A stretch of 38,184 nucleotides of DNA. Source: DATKZH01 sp964475955. Its GTDB lineage: Bacteria; Planctomycetota; Planctomycetia; Pirellulales; Thermoguttaceae. Below are positions 7,811 to 16,525 of this stretch, in pieces (positions within the stretch are counted from its first letter, which is position 1; each line of letters begins with the position of its first letter). Under the pieces are notes generated by a model. It worked only from the letters and a program-made list of their open reading frames with translations. It made no database searches and was not told where the DNA came from. The position numbers and the translations under genes were made by a program. The DNA is taken from NCBI GenBank assembly GCA_964475955.1, contig CAYYZY010000063.1:1-38184 (forward strand). The letters run 5' to 3'.

Positions 7811-8157
7811 GGCTCGACGTGTACTTGCCGAGCGGCTTGCGAGACGGGGCCACGCCATATGGTGGCCGTCGCCGTTCTTGAGCTTCGCCTGCCGTTATCG
7901 AGTGGCGGGGCCCATGATGATGGCCCGCGGCTGGACGTCGTTCGCCCACCCCTGGCCCTGCGCACGGCCGAACTGGTCCAGGGTGATGGCCGCGGCGCCG
8001 CAGTCGAGCTTGTCGCACGCCGTCGACGAAAGCAAGTCCCTGGCCCGAGTGAACCGCACGGGCCGCAACGGCCCGTTGACGCTCGCCGGCGCCGCGTGCT
8101 ATGTTGGGGATCGTCGTTTCGAATCCGGTTCTCGTGCGAACGGGGCGCCTGCCGCTG

Positions 8158-9117
8158 ATGTCTCCGCGCCGCTCCCTGCGACTGCCCATCTTGCTGGCGA
8201 TCGTGATGATCGCCATCCTGGTCGTGCTCTCCGTCGGCTGGGTCCTGCTGGCCGTGTTCGGCGCATTGGCCAACCGGCAGTTCGCCCCCCTGAACTGGAC
8301 GCTCCTTTCGGTCGGCGCGGCGTTTATCGTTCTCTTGCTGGTGGGGGTCGTTATCTACCTGGGCCTTTCGATCAAGACGATCAACCTCAACCGGCGGCAG
8401 TCGAACTTCATCCACGCCGTCACGCACGAACTGAAGTCGCCAATCGCCTCGATGAAGCTCTACCTGCAAACGCTCAGCCGCCGCCCGGTGAGCCACGAGC
8501 AGCAGGCGAGCTTCTACCAGTTCATGCTCGAGGATCTCGATCGCCTCGACCACCTGATCAACCACGTGCTCGAGGCGGGCAGCCTGGAAACGATCGCGCA
8601 GGAAGCCGAAGCGGAGGACATCGTCCTGGCCGACCTGCTCCGCCAGTGCGCCGAGGCGGTCTGCCTGCGCTACCGCGTGCCGGCTTCCACCGTTCGGCTC
8701 GACCTCGTGCCGTGCACCGTGCGCGCGCGGCGCGTTGACCTGGAGATGGTCTTTCGCAACCTGCTCGACAACGCCGTCAAGTACGCCGGGGCGGAACCCC
8801 GGGTCGAGGTCGTGCTGCGGCACCGGCCGGCCGGGCGCGTGGTGGCGCAGGTTTCGGACAACGGTGAGGGCGTTCCACCTAAGCTGCGCCGGATGGTCTT
8901 CCGGCGCTTCGTGCGGCTGGGCATGGAGCTCGAACGCGAGAAGCCCGGCACCGGCCTGGGGCTCTACATCGTGCGGACTCTCGTGCGCCGCCTGGGCGGC
9001 CGGGTGCACGTGCGCGATCGCGAGCAAGGCCCGGGGGCCCTGTTCGAGGTCGAGCTCCCCGGCGGCCCGCCCGTTGCCCCGCCCCAACCGCCCGGCCAGA
9101 GCCAATCGTCCCCCTAA
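8158..9117 (+). CDS. Membrane sensor histidine kinase
   Basis: 319 residues from the ATG at 8158; an upstream in-frame ATG at 8101 would add 19 residues but lacks a ribosome site and abuts the capsid relic. Two membrane helices lie at about residues 8-30 and 48-72 with only a short outer loop, so it has no large extracytoplasmic sensor. The HisKA box FIHAVTHELKSP places the phospho-accepting histidine at residue 90. The ATPase domain has N box NLLDNAVKYA, G1 DNGEGVP and G2 GTGLGLYI, all intact. The tail is proline-rich. The response regulator starting 265 bp downstream on the same strand is the obvious partner. The input signal is unknown. Confidence 0.93.
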   Translation: MSPRRSLRLPILLAIVMIAILVVLSVGWVLLAVFGALANRQFAPLNWTLLSVGAAFIVLLLVGVVIYLGLSIKTINLNRRQSNFIHAVTHELKSPIASMKLYLQTLSRRPVSHEQQASFYQFMLEDLDRLDHLINHVLEAGSLETIAQEAEAEDIVLADLLRQCAEAVCLRYRVPASTVRLDLVPCTVRARRVDLEMVFRNLLDNAVKYAGAEPRVEVVLRHRPAGRVVAQVSDNGEGVPPKLRRMVFRRFVRLGMELEREKPGTGLGLYIVRTLVRRLGGRVHVRDREQGPGALFEVELPGGPPVAPPQPPGQSQSSP

Positions 9118-9267
9118 CCCTTGGAGGTGGCATAGGATCCCCAAGACTGAGACGTGGGGCGCGATTCCCTGCTGCCAGGGGCGTTGGAAAACGTGCCCCA
9201 CGGGCGTCTTCCGAAGTCCGTTTCATGCACGACCGTCAGGATCGGCGCAGGGACGACCGCCGGGCGC

Positions 9268-9312
9268 GTCGCCTTTGGCTCCGCGCAAAGACGTTTGTTC
9301 GCTCCAGCGGAC
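9268..9312. repeat. 45-bp dispersed intergenic repeat, copy A
   Basis: Matches 15434-15478 over 45 bp without gaps, with the shared end GTTCGCTCCAGCG. It lies between the kinase and regulator genes. The internal gccttt...aaag arms can pair, as in REP-like elements. Confidence 0.6.
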
Positions 9313-9382
9313 GAGGACAATCCTGGAAATGCCGGGCGCCCGGCCGGCACGGACCCCACGCCACCGAACCGCCGTCAACTCC

Positions 9383-10114
9383 ATGACCCCGCAAAAGCAC
9401 ATCCTGGTCGTCGAGGATGAAAAACACCTGGCCACGGGGATCAAGTACAACCTCGAGGCGGAGGGTTACCGCGCGACCGCCGTGGGCGACGGGCCGTCGG
9501 CCCTGAAATTCGTCGAAGAGAACCCGAACGACGTCGACCTGATCATCCTCGACCTGATGCTTCCCGGCATGAGCGGCTACGCCGTGTGCGAAGCCCTCCG
9601 CGCCGAGGCCCGGCACATGCCGATCCTCATCCTCAGCTCGCGCACGCTCGCCGAGGACCGCACGCGCGGGTTCGACGTCGGGGCCGACCAGTACCTCACC
9701 AAGCCCTTCGACCTCGACGAGTTCCTCAGCCGCGTGCGCAACCTGCTGAAGCTCCACGGCCGACGCGTCGCGGAGGGATCGAAGCAGGCGCCGCCCGTGC
9801 GGTCCTTCCAGTTCGGCGACGCCAAGGTCGACTTCGAGGCCTTCCAGGCGACCGTGCGCGGGCAGTCGGTGCGCATGACGCAAATGGAGATGAAGCTCTT
9901 GCGCTACTTCGTCCAGAACGAGGGCCGCGTCATCCCGCGCCGCGAGCTGCTCGAAAAGGTGTGGGGGATGCCGGGCTATCTGAACACCCGGGCGCCCGAC
10001 CAGTTCATCCGCCGCCTGCGCAAGACCTTCGAGCCCGACCCGGCCCAGCCCCGCCACTTCCTCACCATCCGCGACGCCGGCTACCGCTTCGTGGCCGAGC
10101 AGGAATCCGGCTGA
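9383..10114 (+). CDS. OmpR/PhoB-family response regulator
   Basis: 243 residues from the ATG at 9383; the frame is open further upstream but the receiver domain begins immediately after this ATG (MTPQKHILVVEDEKHL). The receiver domain (about 5-120) has the acidic pair ED, phospho-acceptor Asp57 (IILDLMLPGM) and the conserved lysine in YLTKPFD. A C-terminal winged helix (about 145-240) carries the FQATVRGQSVRMTQMEMKLL and GYRFV signatures of OmpR-type DNA-binding domains. It is the probable partner of the upstream histidine kinase. Its targets are unknown. The 265-bp gap between the two genes holds dispersed repeats, so they may not be translationally coupled. Confidence 0.95.
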   Translation: MTPQKHILVVEDEKHLATGIKYNLEAEGYRATAVGDGPSALKFVEENPNDVDLIILDLMLPGMSGYAVCEALRAEARHMPILILSSRTLAEDRTRGFDVGADQYLTKPFDLDEFLSRVRNLLKLHGRRVAEGSKQAPPVRSFQFGDAKVDFEAFQATVRGQSVRMTQMEMKLLRYFVQNEGRVIPRRELLEKVWGMPGYLNTRAPDQFIRRLRKTFEPDPAQPRHFLTIRDAGYRFVAEQESG

Positions 10115-10414
10115 GCGTGGGCGGCGTGCCGTTCGGCTCGGTTGGGACGCCGCGGATCCGCCTGTAGGGAACGGCTTCTGTGCCGTTCCGAAATCCGAAC
10201 GAAGACGGAACGCCGCGGAGGGCGTTCCCTACAGTTGCTTTCAGAACGGCCGTTCCTTCGCCGGCTCCCTATCGTGCCTTCTCGTGCTGTTCGCGGCCCT
10301 GCCTCCCCGTCTCCCCATCTCCGCGTCTCGGCGCCCCCGCGGTTCCCCTTTCCCATCATGGCCGAATCGCAAGTACGCGCATTGCCCGTGTCCGACGAAC
10401 TCCGCGTGCTCACG
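10115..10414. other. 300-bp convergent spacer with a palindromic repeat
   Basis: The spacer separates convergent genes. It contains the palindrome at 10163-10233 and otherwise nothing that looks coding. Confidence 0.6.
10163..10233. repeat. intergenic palindrome between convergent genes
   Basis: TGTAGGGAACG at 10163-10173 is the exact reverse complement of CGTTCCCTACA at 10223-10233, and smaller pairings (GGAACG/CGTTCC) lie inside. It is placed between the regulator gene and the convergent GH116 gene, where it could act as a bidirectional transcription barrier, though no T-run follows either arm. Confidence 0.65.
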
Positions 10415-13400
10415 TCATCGCGAGCCGACCACCGTCTTCTCCACCGGGATCGTGCCGCTTCGGACTTCGAGTTCCGCCCGGCCGCCTTCGAGCTCCACCG
10501 TGCCGTAGCCGGTGGCCGTGCTGAGGAAGCTGCGGAAATCGCCCACCTGCGAGTCGACGTAGAGCGTCCCCGTGACCGCGTCGTAGCGCACGCCGGTGAG
10601 GCCCTGGAGGAGGCCGTAGCTGGAAAGGGCCCGGGCGTACCAGTGGCCGCACTCGTACTCGTTGAACGGGTTGCGGCGGCGCCCGTCGTAGCGGAGGCGG
10701 CAGGCGCGTACGACGTCGAGCCCTTCGTCGACGGATCCGGACAGCATCAGGTGCGAGGCGACCTGGTACTCGATGCCGGTCCAAACCTCATCGCTATAGA
10801 CGAACGGCAGCAGCGGCTTGCCGCCGTGGGGCCAGGAGCAGAGGAGCAGGCCGCCGTCGTCGCCCACGGCGAAGGTGGGCCGCTGGGGGTTGGCGTGGGT
10901 GGAGAGATCCTCCTTGAGGTTGTACTTGTGGACGGAGAGCAGGTGGCTTCGGACCTTGGCCGGGTCGATCAGCTCGGCATCGACGCCGCAGACCTTGGCC
11001 ATCCACAGGCCGAGCACGCCGTCGGAGAGGCAGCCGTTGCCGTACTGGTACTTGGGGCCTTCGCGGTTGACGATCGCGGCCACCTGGCGGTAGGCCGCGC
11101 TTTGGTCGTCGGGGTCGATGGGCCGGAAGTCGTCGTCGAGCCCCTCCTTGATGACGAGCTGGATGAAGTACTCGCCGTTGAACAACTCCGACTCCATCCG
11201 CTTCTTGCCCTTGGCCAACAGCTCGCAGTAGAGGGCCACGTCGTCGCCGACGGCCCGGCCCATCTCGACCGCGGCGGCCAGGGCACCCAGGTAGAAGCTG
11301 CCGCAGTGGCCGTCGGGCCCGAAGTAGTTGATGTCGTACGTGTTGTGGTGTTCTTCCTCCAGCAGGCCGGTGTGCCGCGGGTCGTACTTGGCGATCATAT
11401 AGTCGAGGCTCCGCCGGACCAGCGGCCAGAAGTCGGCCAGCCACGCGTCGTCGCCCGAGATGCGCCACTCGCGGTGGGCCTTCATGATCCCGCCGAGCTG
11501 GCCGTCGGCGGCGTCGAAGGCCCCGCCGCCGGGCGCGATGGGCAGGTTCGCCCGGAAGGCCTGGCGGCCCGTCTCGTCCTGCGACTCGTGGAACTCGGTC
11601 CGGCGGAGGCTGCGTTCGAGCGAGGGGAAGAGGTGGCAGAACGCCTGGGCGTAGTTCCACACGTGGGTGCAGCTCCCGGCGCAGCAGCCGTGGTCGTCGC
11701 AGCAGCCCTCGAAGCACCAGAGCCGGCCGTCGTGCTGGCGGAGCACGGTGGGCGTCTTGAGGATGGTCAGGTTGGCCGCCACGGCCTCGACGACCTCCGG
11801 CGGCAGCGTCGTGTCGTAGAACGCGTCGCGGAACCGTGCGCTGCGCGCGCGAAGCTCGGCGTAGTTCGCCCGCCAGTGCCGGGCGACCTGGCCCACGGAA
11901 TCGAACTGCGTGGCGTACCAGGGGACGTAGCTCTTGGGGACCGGCTTCGCCTTGCACACGCCCGAGGCGCACTCGCACGGCTCGGGCGGCGGATCGGCCG
12001 CCCAGTCGCCGTAGTCGTCGCCCTCGAAATCGGCCAGCACGCGCACGCGGCCCGGGTCGTCGACGATCGTCCGGCCGTCGGCCGTCTTCAGAGCGTCGAG
12101 CGGCTCGTCGCTCAACACGAAGTGATCGGCCAGCACGTGGCCCCACGCGCCCGAGTCGCGGTCGACGATCCGGATCGCGGCCGTTTTGCCCCGGAGTTTT
12201 TCGAGGTCGAACGTCGTCCAGGCGAGCTTTTCGGTCTCGTTGCCGCGGGCGGACTGGACGACCTCGCCGTCGACGAGCAGGCCGACGAACGTTCCGGCGT
12301 GCGCGCCGCCGCCGACGAGGAAGTGGAGGTATCGCTCGTCGATCTTGAACTCGGGCGAGGTGAGCGTGCCGACCGGGCCGTCGCCGTCCGGGTCGAACGT
12401 GTTGACCAGCCCCTTACCCAGGAAGCCGGAAACCGCCTGCTGCGACTCGGCCGTGCCGCGCGAGGGCGACGTGCGGAACGCCGGCCCGCTCGTACGCCGG
12501 CCGTAGCGGAGGTCGGTCTCGGGCGTGTACCAGCAGGTCAAGAGCCGGAGCGTCTTCGCTTCCCCGGGGCGCAGCGTGAACGGGACAAAGAGCGACGCCC
12601 CCGGCGCGTTCCGTTCGACGGGCGGGTTGTCGAGCACGATGCCCTTGGCGACGTTATTCCACGTGATGGTCCACGGGTCCCACCAGCCGCCGCGGAACCA
12701 GCAGTGATCGACGACCGCCTTCTCGCCGTCGACGAACACGGCAAACGCCCCGCTCCGCTCTTGCCCCTCGCCGCCAGCCGTGTAGAGGACGAACCCGCCT
12801 GGAATCGCCCCGATCGGCCCCTTGCCCATGAAGTTCCGCGTGTTGAAGGAGAAGACGGCCTTCTGAGGGCGGTCGGAGGTGTTGCGGAAACGGTATTCGA
12901 GGGCCCCGACCGGGAGGCTCGAAGGATCGGGCTCGGGCGGGGTGAAGGGGCTCCAGCCGACGAGCTCGACGGCGACCGGCACGGCCTCGTCGCTCAGCTT
13001 CACGGTGGCGAAGGGGAACCGGGCGAGGAACTCCGCCTGGCGGAATCGTGGGAAGCCGTACGTGGTGCCGCCGCTGCCGTTGCCCGAGCCCGGGCGCCCG
13101 AAGTACTTCCAGTCGGGGATGGGGCCTTCGACCACGCGCACGACGTTTTCGTCCCGTTTCTCTCCCAACACGCAGATCGCGGCGTAGCAGCTCGGTTCGT
13201 GGAAGAACTCCATCTGGTTGCGGACCGACATGTGCGAGATCGCGCCGCTCCCTTCCAGGCAGAACATGCCCGCCCCAATGCCGCCGATGGGGAAAGCCAC
13301 CCGGCTGAGGTGCCGGCCGCGGTACGGCCCGTTGAACTCGCGCGAAGGCGCTTCGTCGGCCCGCACGGCCGCGCAGGCCAGCGCCGCCAGAAGACAGGCA

Positions 13401-13438
13401 ATCATCATCGCGCGGCAGTATTCGCATCGACCGATCAT
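10415..13438 (-). CDS. Exported GH116 (GBA2-type) glucosylceramidase/beta-glucosidase-like enzyme with an inserted domain
   Basis: 1007 residues. The start at 13438 has AGGAG upstream; a signal peptide follows (MMIACLLAALACAAVRA). The GBA2 N-terminal domain is marked by FPIGGIGAGMF and the catalytic (alpha/alpha)6 barrel by CTHVWNYAQ near 590-598. By alignment with human GBA2, the nucleophile should be Glu694 (GLLEEEHHNTYD) and the acid/base Asp806 (GCLSDGVLGLW); both are present. Family enzymes cleave beta-glucosides, including glucosylceramide. Between the two GH116 domains, about residues 340-455, is an extra domain with LTSPEFKIDERYLHFLVGGG and GAWGHVLADHF, resembling the lectin-like module seen with GH32-type enzymes. 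A cysteine-dense loop (CFEGCCDDHGCCAGSC) precedes the barrel motif. The true substrate is not known. Confidence 0.92.
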   Translation of the reverse strand: MIGRCEYCRAMMIACLLAALACAAVRADEAPSREFNGPYRGRHLSRVAFPIGGIGAGMFCLEGSGAISHMSVRNQMEFFHEPSCYAAICVLGEKRDENVVRVVEGPIPDWKYFGRPGSGNGSGGTTYGFPRFRQAEFLARFPFATVKLSDEAVPVAVELVGWSPFTPPEPDPSSLPVGALEYRFRNTSDRPQKAVFSFNTRNFMGKGPIGAIPGGFVLYTAGGEGQERSGAFAVFVDGEKAVVDHCWFRGGWWDPWTITWNNVAKGIVLDNPPVERNAPGASLFVPFTLRPGEAKTLRLLTCWYTPETDLRYGRRTSGPAFRTSPSRGTAESQQAVSGFLGKGLVNTFDPDGDGPVGTLTSPEFKIDERYLHFLVGGGAHAGTFVGLLVDGEVVQSARGNETEKLAWTTFDLEKLRGKTAAIRIVDRDSGAWGHVLADHFVLSDEPLDALKTADGRTIVDDPGRVRVLADFEGDDYGDWAADPPPEPCECASGVCKAKPVPKSYVPWYATQFDSVGQVARHWRANYAELRARSARFRDAFYDTTLPPEVVEAVAANLTILKTPTVLRQHDGRLWCFEGCCDDHGCCAGSCTHVWNYAQAFCHLFPSLERSLRRTEFHESQDETGRQAFRANLPIAPGGGAFDAADGQLGGIMKAHREWRISGDDAWLADFWPLVRRSLDYMIAKYDPRHTGLLEEEHHNTYDINYFGPDGHCGSFYLGALAAAVEMGRAVGDDVALYCELLAKGKKRMESELFNGEYFIQLVIKEGLDDDFRPIDPDDQSAAYRQVAAIVNREGPKYQYGNGCLSDGVLGLWMAKVCGVDAELIDPAKVRSHLLSVHKYNLKEDLSTHANPQRPTFAVGDDGGLLLCSWPHGGKPLLPFVYSDEVWTGIEYQVASHLMLSGSVDEGLDVVRACRLRYDGRRRNPFNEYECGHWYARALSSYGLLQGLTGVRYDAVTGTLYVDSQVGDFRSFLSTATGYGTVELEGGRAELEVRSGTIPVEKTVVGSR

Positions 13439-13940
13439 CGGATTTCTCCTTGCGGCAGTTGGAGGAAGTCGCAGGTTGCTTAGCGTCTCGTAGCGTGACG
13501 ATTCGTGGTGTGGGCCTTCCCAATCGGGCTCTTCGCAAGTGGCATTTTTGTAGGGTGGGTCGAGGTACGAGACCCACGCGCCCTCGGTCGCGGTTTGCGA
13601 CGCGGCGGGGTGGCCGGGGTCGAGCGCAGCGAGCCCCCGGAATCGGCGGCACTGCTTGCTGCGCTCGACCCGAGCCAGCCTGGATTGCGCCCGTCATTCC
13701 CGGGCAACGAAATGCGCGTGGGTCTCGTACCTCGACCCCACCCTACCTGCCTGGTTCGGCACTCCTCACTCGGAGGCGACTATAGCAGCGCGGCCGGCGC
13801 GCCGCAACGAGCGGGAGAGACCGCCGCCGTGCACCTCGGGGTTGCTTGCGGTCAGGAGGTGATCGTTGGTATCCTGTTGCCGGCGGGCTCAACGCGGGTC
13901 GGAGCGCGGCCCGTCCCACCTACGCAAAGAGGAGTCGCCC
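13439..13940. other. divergent 502-bp spacer between GH116 and FAD oxidoreductase genes
   Basis: No coding signature. It contains the nested inverted repeat at 13550-13746 and must hold the promoters of the two divergent genes, but no clear -35/-10 pair stands out. Confidence 0.6.
13550..13746. repeat. 197-bp nested inverted repeat
   Basis: The outer arms are 31-32 bp (13550-13580 and 13715-13746) and identical except for one extra G; they begin GTAGGGTGGGTCGAGG. Inside, GGGTCGAGCGCAGCGAGC and GCTTGCTGCGCTCGACCC form a second inverted pair. A partial relative (gggtgggtcgacgcacgagacccaa) occurs at about 22672. This looks like a dispersed non-coding element of the genome. Confidence 0.8.
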
Positions 13941-15407
13941 ATGCAACGTCGAGACTTCCACAAGCGGGCCCTCGGGTTGGCCGCGGGCACGGCGGCCGGC
14001 TCGGCGATCGGGGCCGAGGCCGAAACTTCCGAGACGAACGACGGCCTTTACGAAGAACCGGCCAAACGCCTGCGCACCCGGCGGTTCGACGTGGTCGTCG
14101 CCGGCGCCGGCACCGCGGGCGTGGTCGCGGCGCTGGCCGCGGCCCGGCAAGGGGCCAAGACGGTGCTCCTGGAGCGAAAAGGCTACCCGGGCGGAACGGT
14201 CACCGAGGGGGGCACCGCGCTACACAGCTTCTACAACCTGTGGAAGGCGTTTCCGGGGGCGACGAAGCGGCGGGTCGTTCGCGGCATCCCCGAGGAGATC
14301 ATCGAGCGGCTCGCCCGGGTCGGCGGCACCACCGGCTACCCCGAGATGGCCAAGGGCTGCGACTACGACTCGGTCTGCACGGCGATCGACACGGAGCTCT
14401 ACAAGCTCGTCACCTTCGAGATGCTCCACGAGGCGGGCGTCGTCGTGGGGGTCAACACCCTGCTTGCCGGGGCCGTCATGGAAGGCCGGCGCCTGCGGGG
14501 CGCGATCGCCGAGAGCCGCTCCGGACGCGAGGCGATCCTCGCCGGTTGCTTCGTCGACTGCACGGCCTTCGGCGACCTGGCGGCCCACGCCGGGGCGAAA
14601 TACACCGAGCCGAACGACTACCCGGTCGTCAACAGCATCGGCCTGGCCAACGTCAGCGTGGAGAAGTACTGCGAGTTCCTCGAGGAGCACGACGCCCTCT
14701 CGCAGTACTGCGAAGGCCCGCGCAGCGGGCGCGACGACCAGATCGTCCGCTTGAGCGGCCGGGTGGTCAACCTCCCGCCCGCCTTCCGCGAGGAGGCCGG
14801 GAAGATCGGCATGTCGACCACGACGACCACCGTGCACGACGACTACTTCATGTTCATCAAGCTGAACTTCAAGATGAAGGTCAGCCCCGCCGACCGCGAC
14901 GCGGTGGCCCGGGCCGAGCTGGAGCTGCGGCGGCGCCAGGCGCGGGCCGCGGAGCTGTTTCGCAAGCACGTGCCCGGCTGCGAAAAGGCGTTCATCGCGC
15001 GCACCAGCCCGTCGCTTTGCATCCGGCGCGGGCGCCTGATCGCGTGCGACTACGACGTGTCGCACGACGACGTGATCGAGGGCCGGCACTTCGACGACGA
15101 CGTGTTCGTCTACGGGTTCCACGATTCGGCGCCGCGGCTTCAGATCAAGGACGGTGGCATCTACGGCCTTCCCTATCGGGCCCTGCGCGTGGCGGGGATC
15201 GACAACCTGCTCGCGGCGGGCATGATGATCACCTCCGACCACCGCGCCCACATGTCGACCCGAAACACGGTGAGCTGCATGGCCCAGGGCCAGGCGACCG
15301 GCACGGCCGCGGCCCTATGCGCCCGGCGGAACTGCACCACGCGCGAGCTCCCGTACGCCGTCCTCCGCGAGGCCCTGGAACGGGGCGGCGTCTACTTCGA
15401 GGGGTAA
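13941..15407 (+). CDS. Exported FAD-dependent oxidoreductase (FAD_oxidored family)
   Basis: 488 residues from the ATG at 13941, chosen because AAGAGGAG lies just upstream and the protein then starts with a twin-arginine signal (MQRRDFHKRALGLAAG). The FAD-binding Rossmann motif VVAGAGTAGVVAALAAARQGA is at about residues 51-71, followed by the acidic LLERK that binds the ribose. GGTVTEGG and the C-terminal GLPYRAL...LLAAGMMITSD...M-x-x-GQATGTAAALC block match the FAD_oxidored (PF12831) family of planctomycetes and relatives. The substrate is unknown; carbohydrate or ring-compound oxidation is typical of neighbours in this family. Transcribed divergently from GH116. Confidence 0.9.
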   Translation: MQRRDFHKRALGLAAGTAAGSAIGAEAETSETNDGLYEEPAKRLRTRRFDVVVAGAGTAGVVAALAAARQGAKTVLLERKGYPGGTVTEGGTALHSFYNLWKAFPGATKRRVVRGIPEEIIERLARVGGTTGYPEMAKGCDYDSVCTAIDTELYKLVTFEMLHEAGVVVGVNTLLAGAVMEGRRLRGAIAESRSGREAILAGCFVDCTAFGDLAAHAGAKYTEPNDYPVVNSIGLANVSVEKYCEFLEEHDALSQYCEGPRSGRDDQIVRLSGRVVNLPPAFREEAGKIGMSTTTTTVHDDYFMFIKLNFKMKVSPADRDAVARAELELRRRQARAAELFRKHVPGCEKAFIARTSPSLCIRRGRLIACDYDVSHDDVIEGRHFDDDVFVYGFHDSAPRLQIKDGGIYGLPYRALRVAGIDNLLAAGMMITSDHRAHMSTRNTVSCMAQGQATGTAAALCARRNCTTRELPYAVLREALERGGVYFEG

Positions 15408-15433
15408 GGGACGCATCGACAGCCGGCGCCACG

Positions 15434-15478
15434 GTCGCTTTTCGCTTCGTAAAAAGGCGTCTGTTCGCTCCAGCGAAC
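15434..15478. repeat. 45-bp dispersed intergenic repeat, copy B
   Basis: Second copy of the 9268-9312 repeat, just downstream of the FAD oxidoreductase stop codon. Both copies are in the same orientation and both lie downstream of plus-strand genes. Confidence 0.6.
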
Positions 15479-15566
15479 CACAAGGCCCGGCCCTCGCGCG
15501 CTCCCCGGAACAACGGACCCTCCATACTTCAACCATCGACCCTCAACACTCAACACTCAACCCCCA

Positions 15567-16232
15567 TCACAACCCCGTCGCCTCGTACAGCGCGGGGTGG
15601 GCCAGGCTCTCGATCACCAGCGAGGCGGCGGCGAAATCGTGGTCGCGCGTGTGCTCGCTGGGGACCACCACCACGAATGCACCGGCTTTCACCGCCGAGA
15701 GGCACCCGTTCGGGCTGTCTTCCAAGACGAGCATCTCGGGCGGCTCGATGCCGAGGCGCCCGGCCGCCTTTTGGTAGATTTCCGGGTGCGGCTTGCCTCG
15801 GGTGATGTCTTCGGCCGTGAGCGCGAACTGGAAGCGGGGCTCCAGGTCGAACCGCGACAGGATCGCCACCAGCAGCCGGCGTGCGCTGCTCGTGCAGATC
15901 GCCTTGGGAAGGCCGGCGGCCTCGAGGCGGTCGAGCAGCTCGAACAGGCCGGGCATGGGGGCCAGGTGGTCGTCGAGGATCTCGAGGAAGATCTCCTCCG
16001 ATTCGGCCGCCAAGGCGTCCCAGGAGTCGTCGAGCGTGTGCCAGCGGATCATCTCCTCGAAGCACGCCCTGGGGGGCCGGCCCATGATGGCCTGGTTCAG
16101 CTTCCGGGTGAACTCGAATCCCCGCCGCGCGAGCAGCTCCGTGCCCACCTGCCAGTAGACGTCTTCCGTGTTGAACATCAGGCCGTCCATGTCGAACACG
16201 ACGGCACGAACGGGCGCGGTAGGCTGCGGCAT
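15567..16232 (-). CDS. HAD-superfamily sugar-phosphatase / beta-phosphoglucomutase-like protein
   Basis: 221 residues from the ATG at 16232; the longer upstream frame has no homology-like features and precedes the motif-I segment by an implausible arginine-rich stretch. Motif I is FDMDGLMFNTE (nucleophile Asp14, acid Asp16), motif II CTSS, motif III lysine in GKPHPEIY, and motif IV LEDSPNG. The cap lies between motifs I and II (about 22-90), which is subclass IA, as in phosphoglycolate phosphatase, beta-phosphoglucomutase and 2-deoxyglucose-6-phosphatase. The substrate cannot be decided. It converges on the FAD oxidoreductase gene across a repeat-containing 159-bp spacer. Confidence 0.92.
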   Translation of the reverse strand: MPQPTAPVRAVVFDMDGLMFNTEDVYWQVGTELLARRGFEFTRKLNQAIMGRPPRACFEEMIRWHTLDDSWDALAAESEEIFLEILDDHLAPMPGLFELLDRLEAAGLPKAICTSSARRLLVAILSRFDLEPRFQFALTAEDITRGKPHPEIYQKAAGRLGIEPPEMLVLEDSPNGCLSAVKAGAFVVVVPSEHTRDHDFAAASLVIESLAHPALYEATGL

Positions 16233-16525
16233 GATCGAAAGGCGGGGGCGAATGCGAGGGAGAACGTGGCCCTGGTGACGAACGCGCCCACGCCGGCGCT
16301 TCTTCGCCTGGGGCGCAAATCGCAAGGATACCACGACGTCCGCCCGTTCGCCAGGGGCTACGACCACGCGCGACGGTTTGCGGACGTGGCGACGGACGGC
16401 TCGGCACACGAAGACCGCAGATGACTCGTACAGTAAGACGCGGCAGACCGTGGCGGACTCCTCGGTAAGTCAAGGGATCGCCTCGGTTCCGGGAGGGGAC
16501 CTCTTCTCCGCGCGGCGTTGGCTTT

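Larger units (their letters stand above)
7298..8097 (-). pseudogene. decayed HK97-family phage major capsid protein gene (C-terminal part)
   Basis: Reading the minus strand in pieces recovers the C-terminal part of an HK97-type capsid protein. From upstream to downstream these are DCGAAAITLDQFGRA, DVQPRAIIMGPAT, an in-frame TAA, AKLKNGDG, a frame change, KPLGKYTSSQIN followed by SPSTGTDSL, a second frame change, YVGDFRNCVLGIRSNIEI, then GDMFKRKMVAI and RADFAVGRTKDVVRVHN before the stop at 7298-7300. The order and content (strand hinge, 'x-x-A-I-I-M-x-P', 'GDFRN-x-x-x-G-x-R', 'R-x-D-x-A-V') match capsid C-termini. The N-terminal part is absent; the relic stops where the histidine kinase region begins. 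A small mobile element (7514-7801) sits inside the QIN codons. No other phage genes are nearby, so it is a prophage remnant. Confidence 0.8.

Noticed and set aside
8101..8157. Longer N-terminus of the histidine kinase
   Set aside because: No ribosome site before 8101 and the added residues overlap the edge of the capsid relic; the 8158 start gives a normal membrane-helix N-terminus.
6006..8160. tRNA-Lys as phage attachment site
   Set aside because: Attractive next to the capsid relic, but I found no second copy of the tRNA 3' end between 6079 and 8160 and no integrase gene.
7765..9201. 478-residue minus-strand frame over the histidine kinase
   Set aside because: Mostly antisense to the kinase; only its last part overlaps the capsid relic, and in the wrong frame.
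10142..13483. 1113-residue plus-strand open frame over GH116
   Set aside because: Antisense shadow: the GH116 frame has full family motifs, while this one has only Arg/Ala/Val-rich composition typical of GC-rich antisense.
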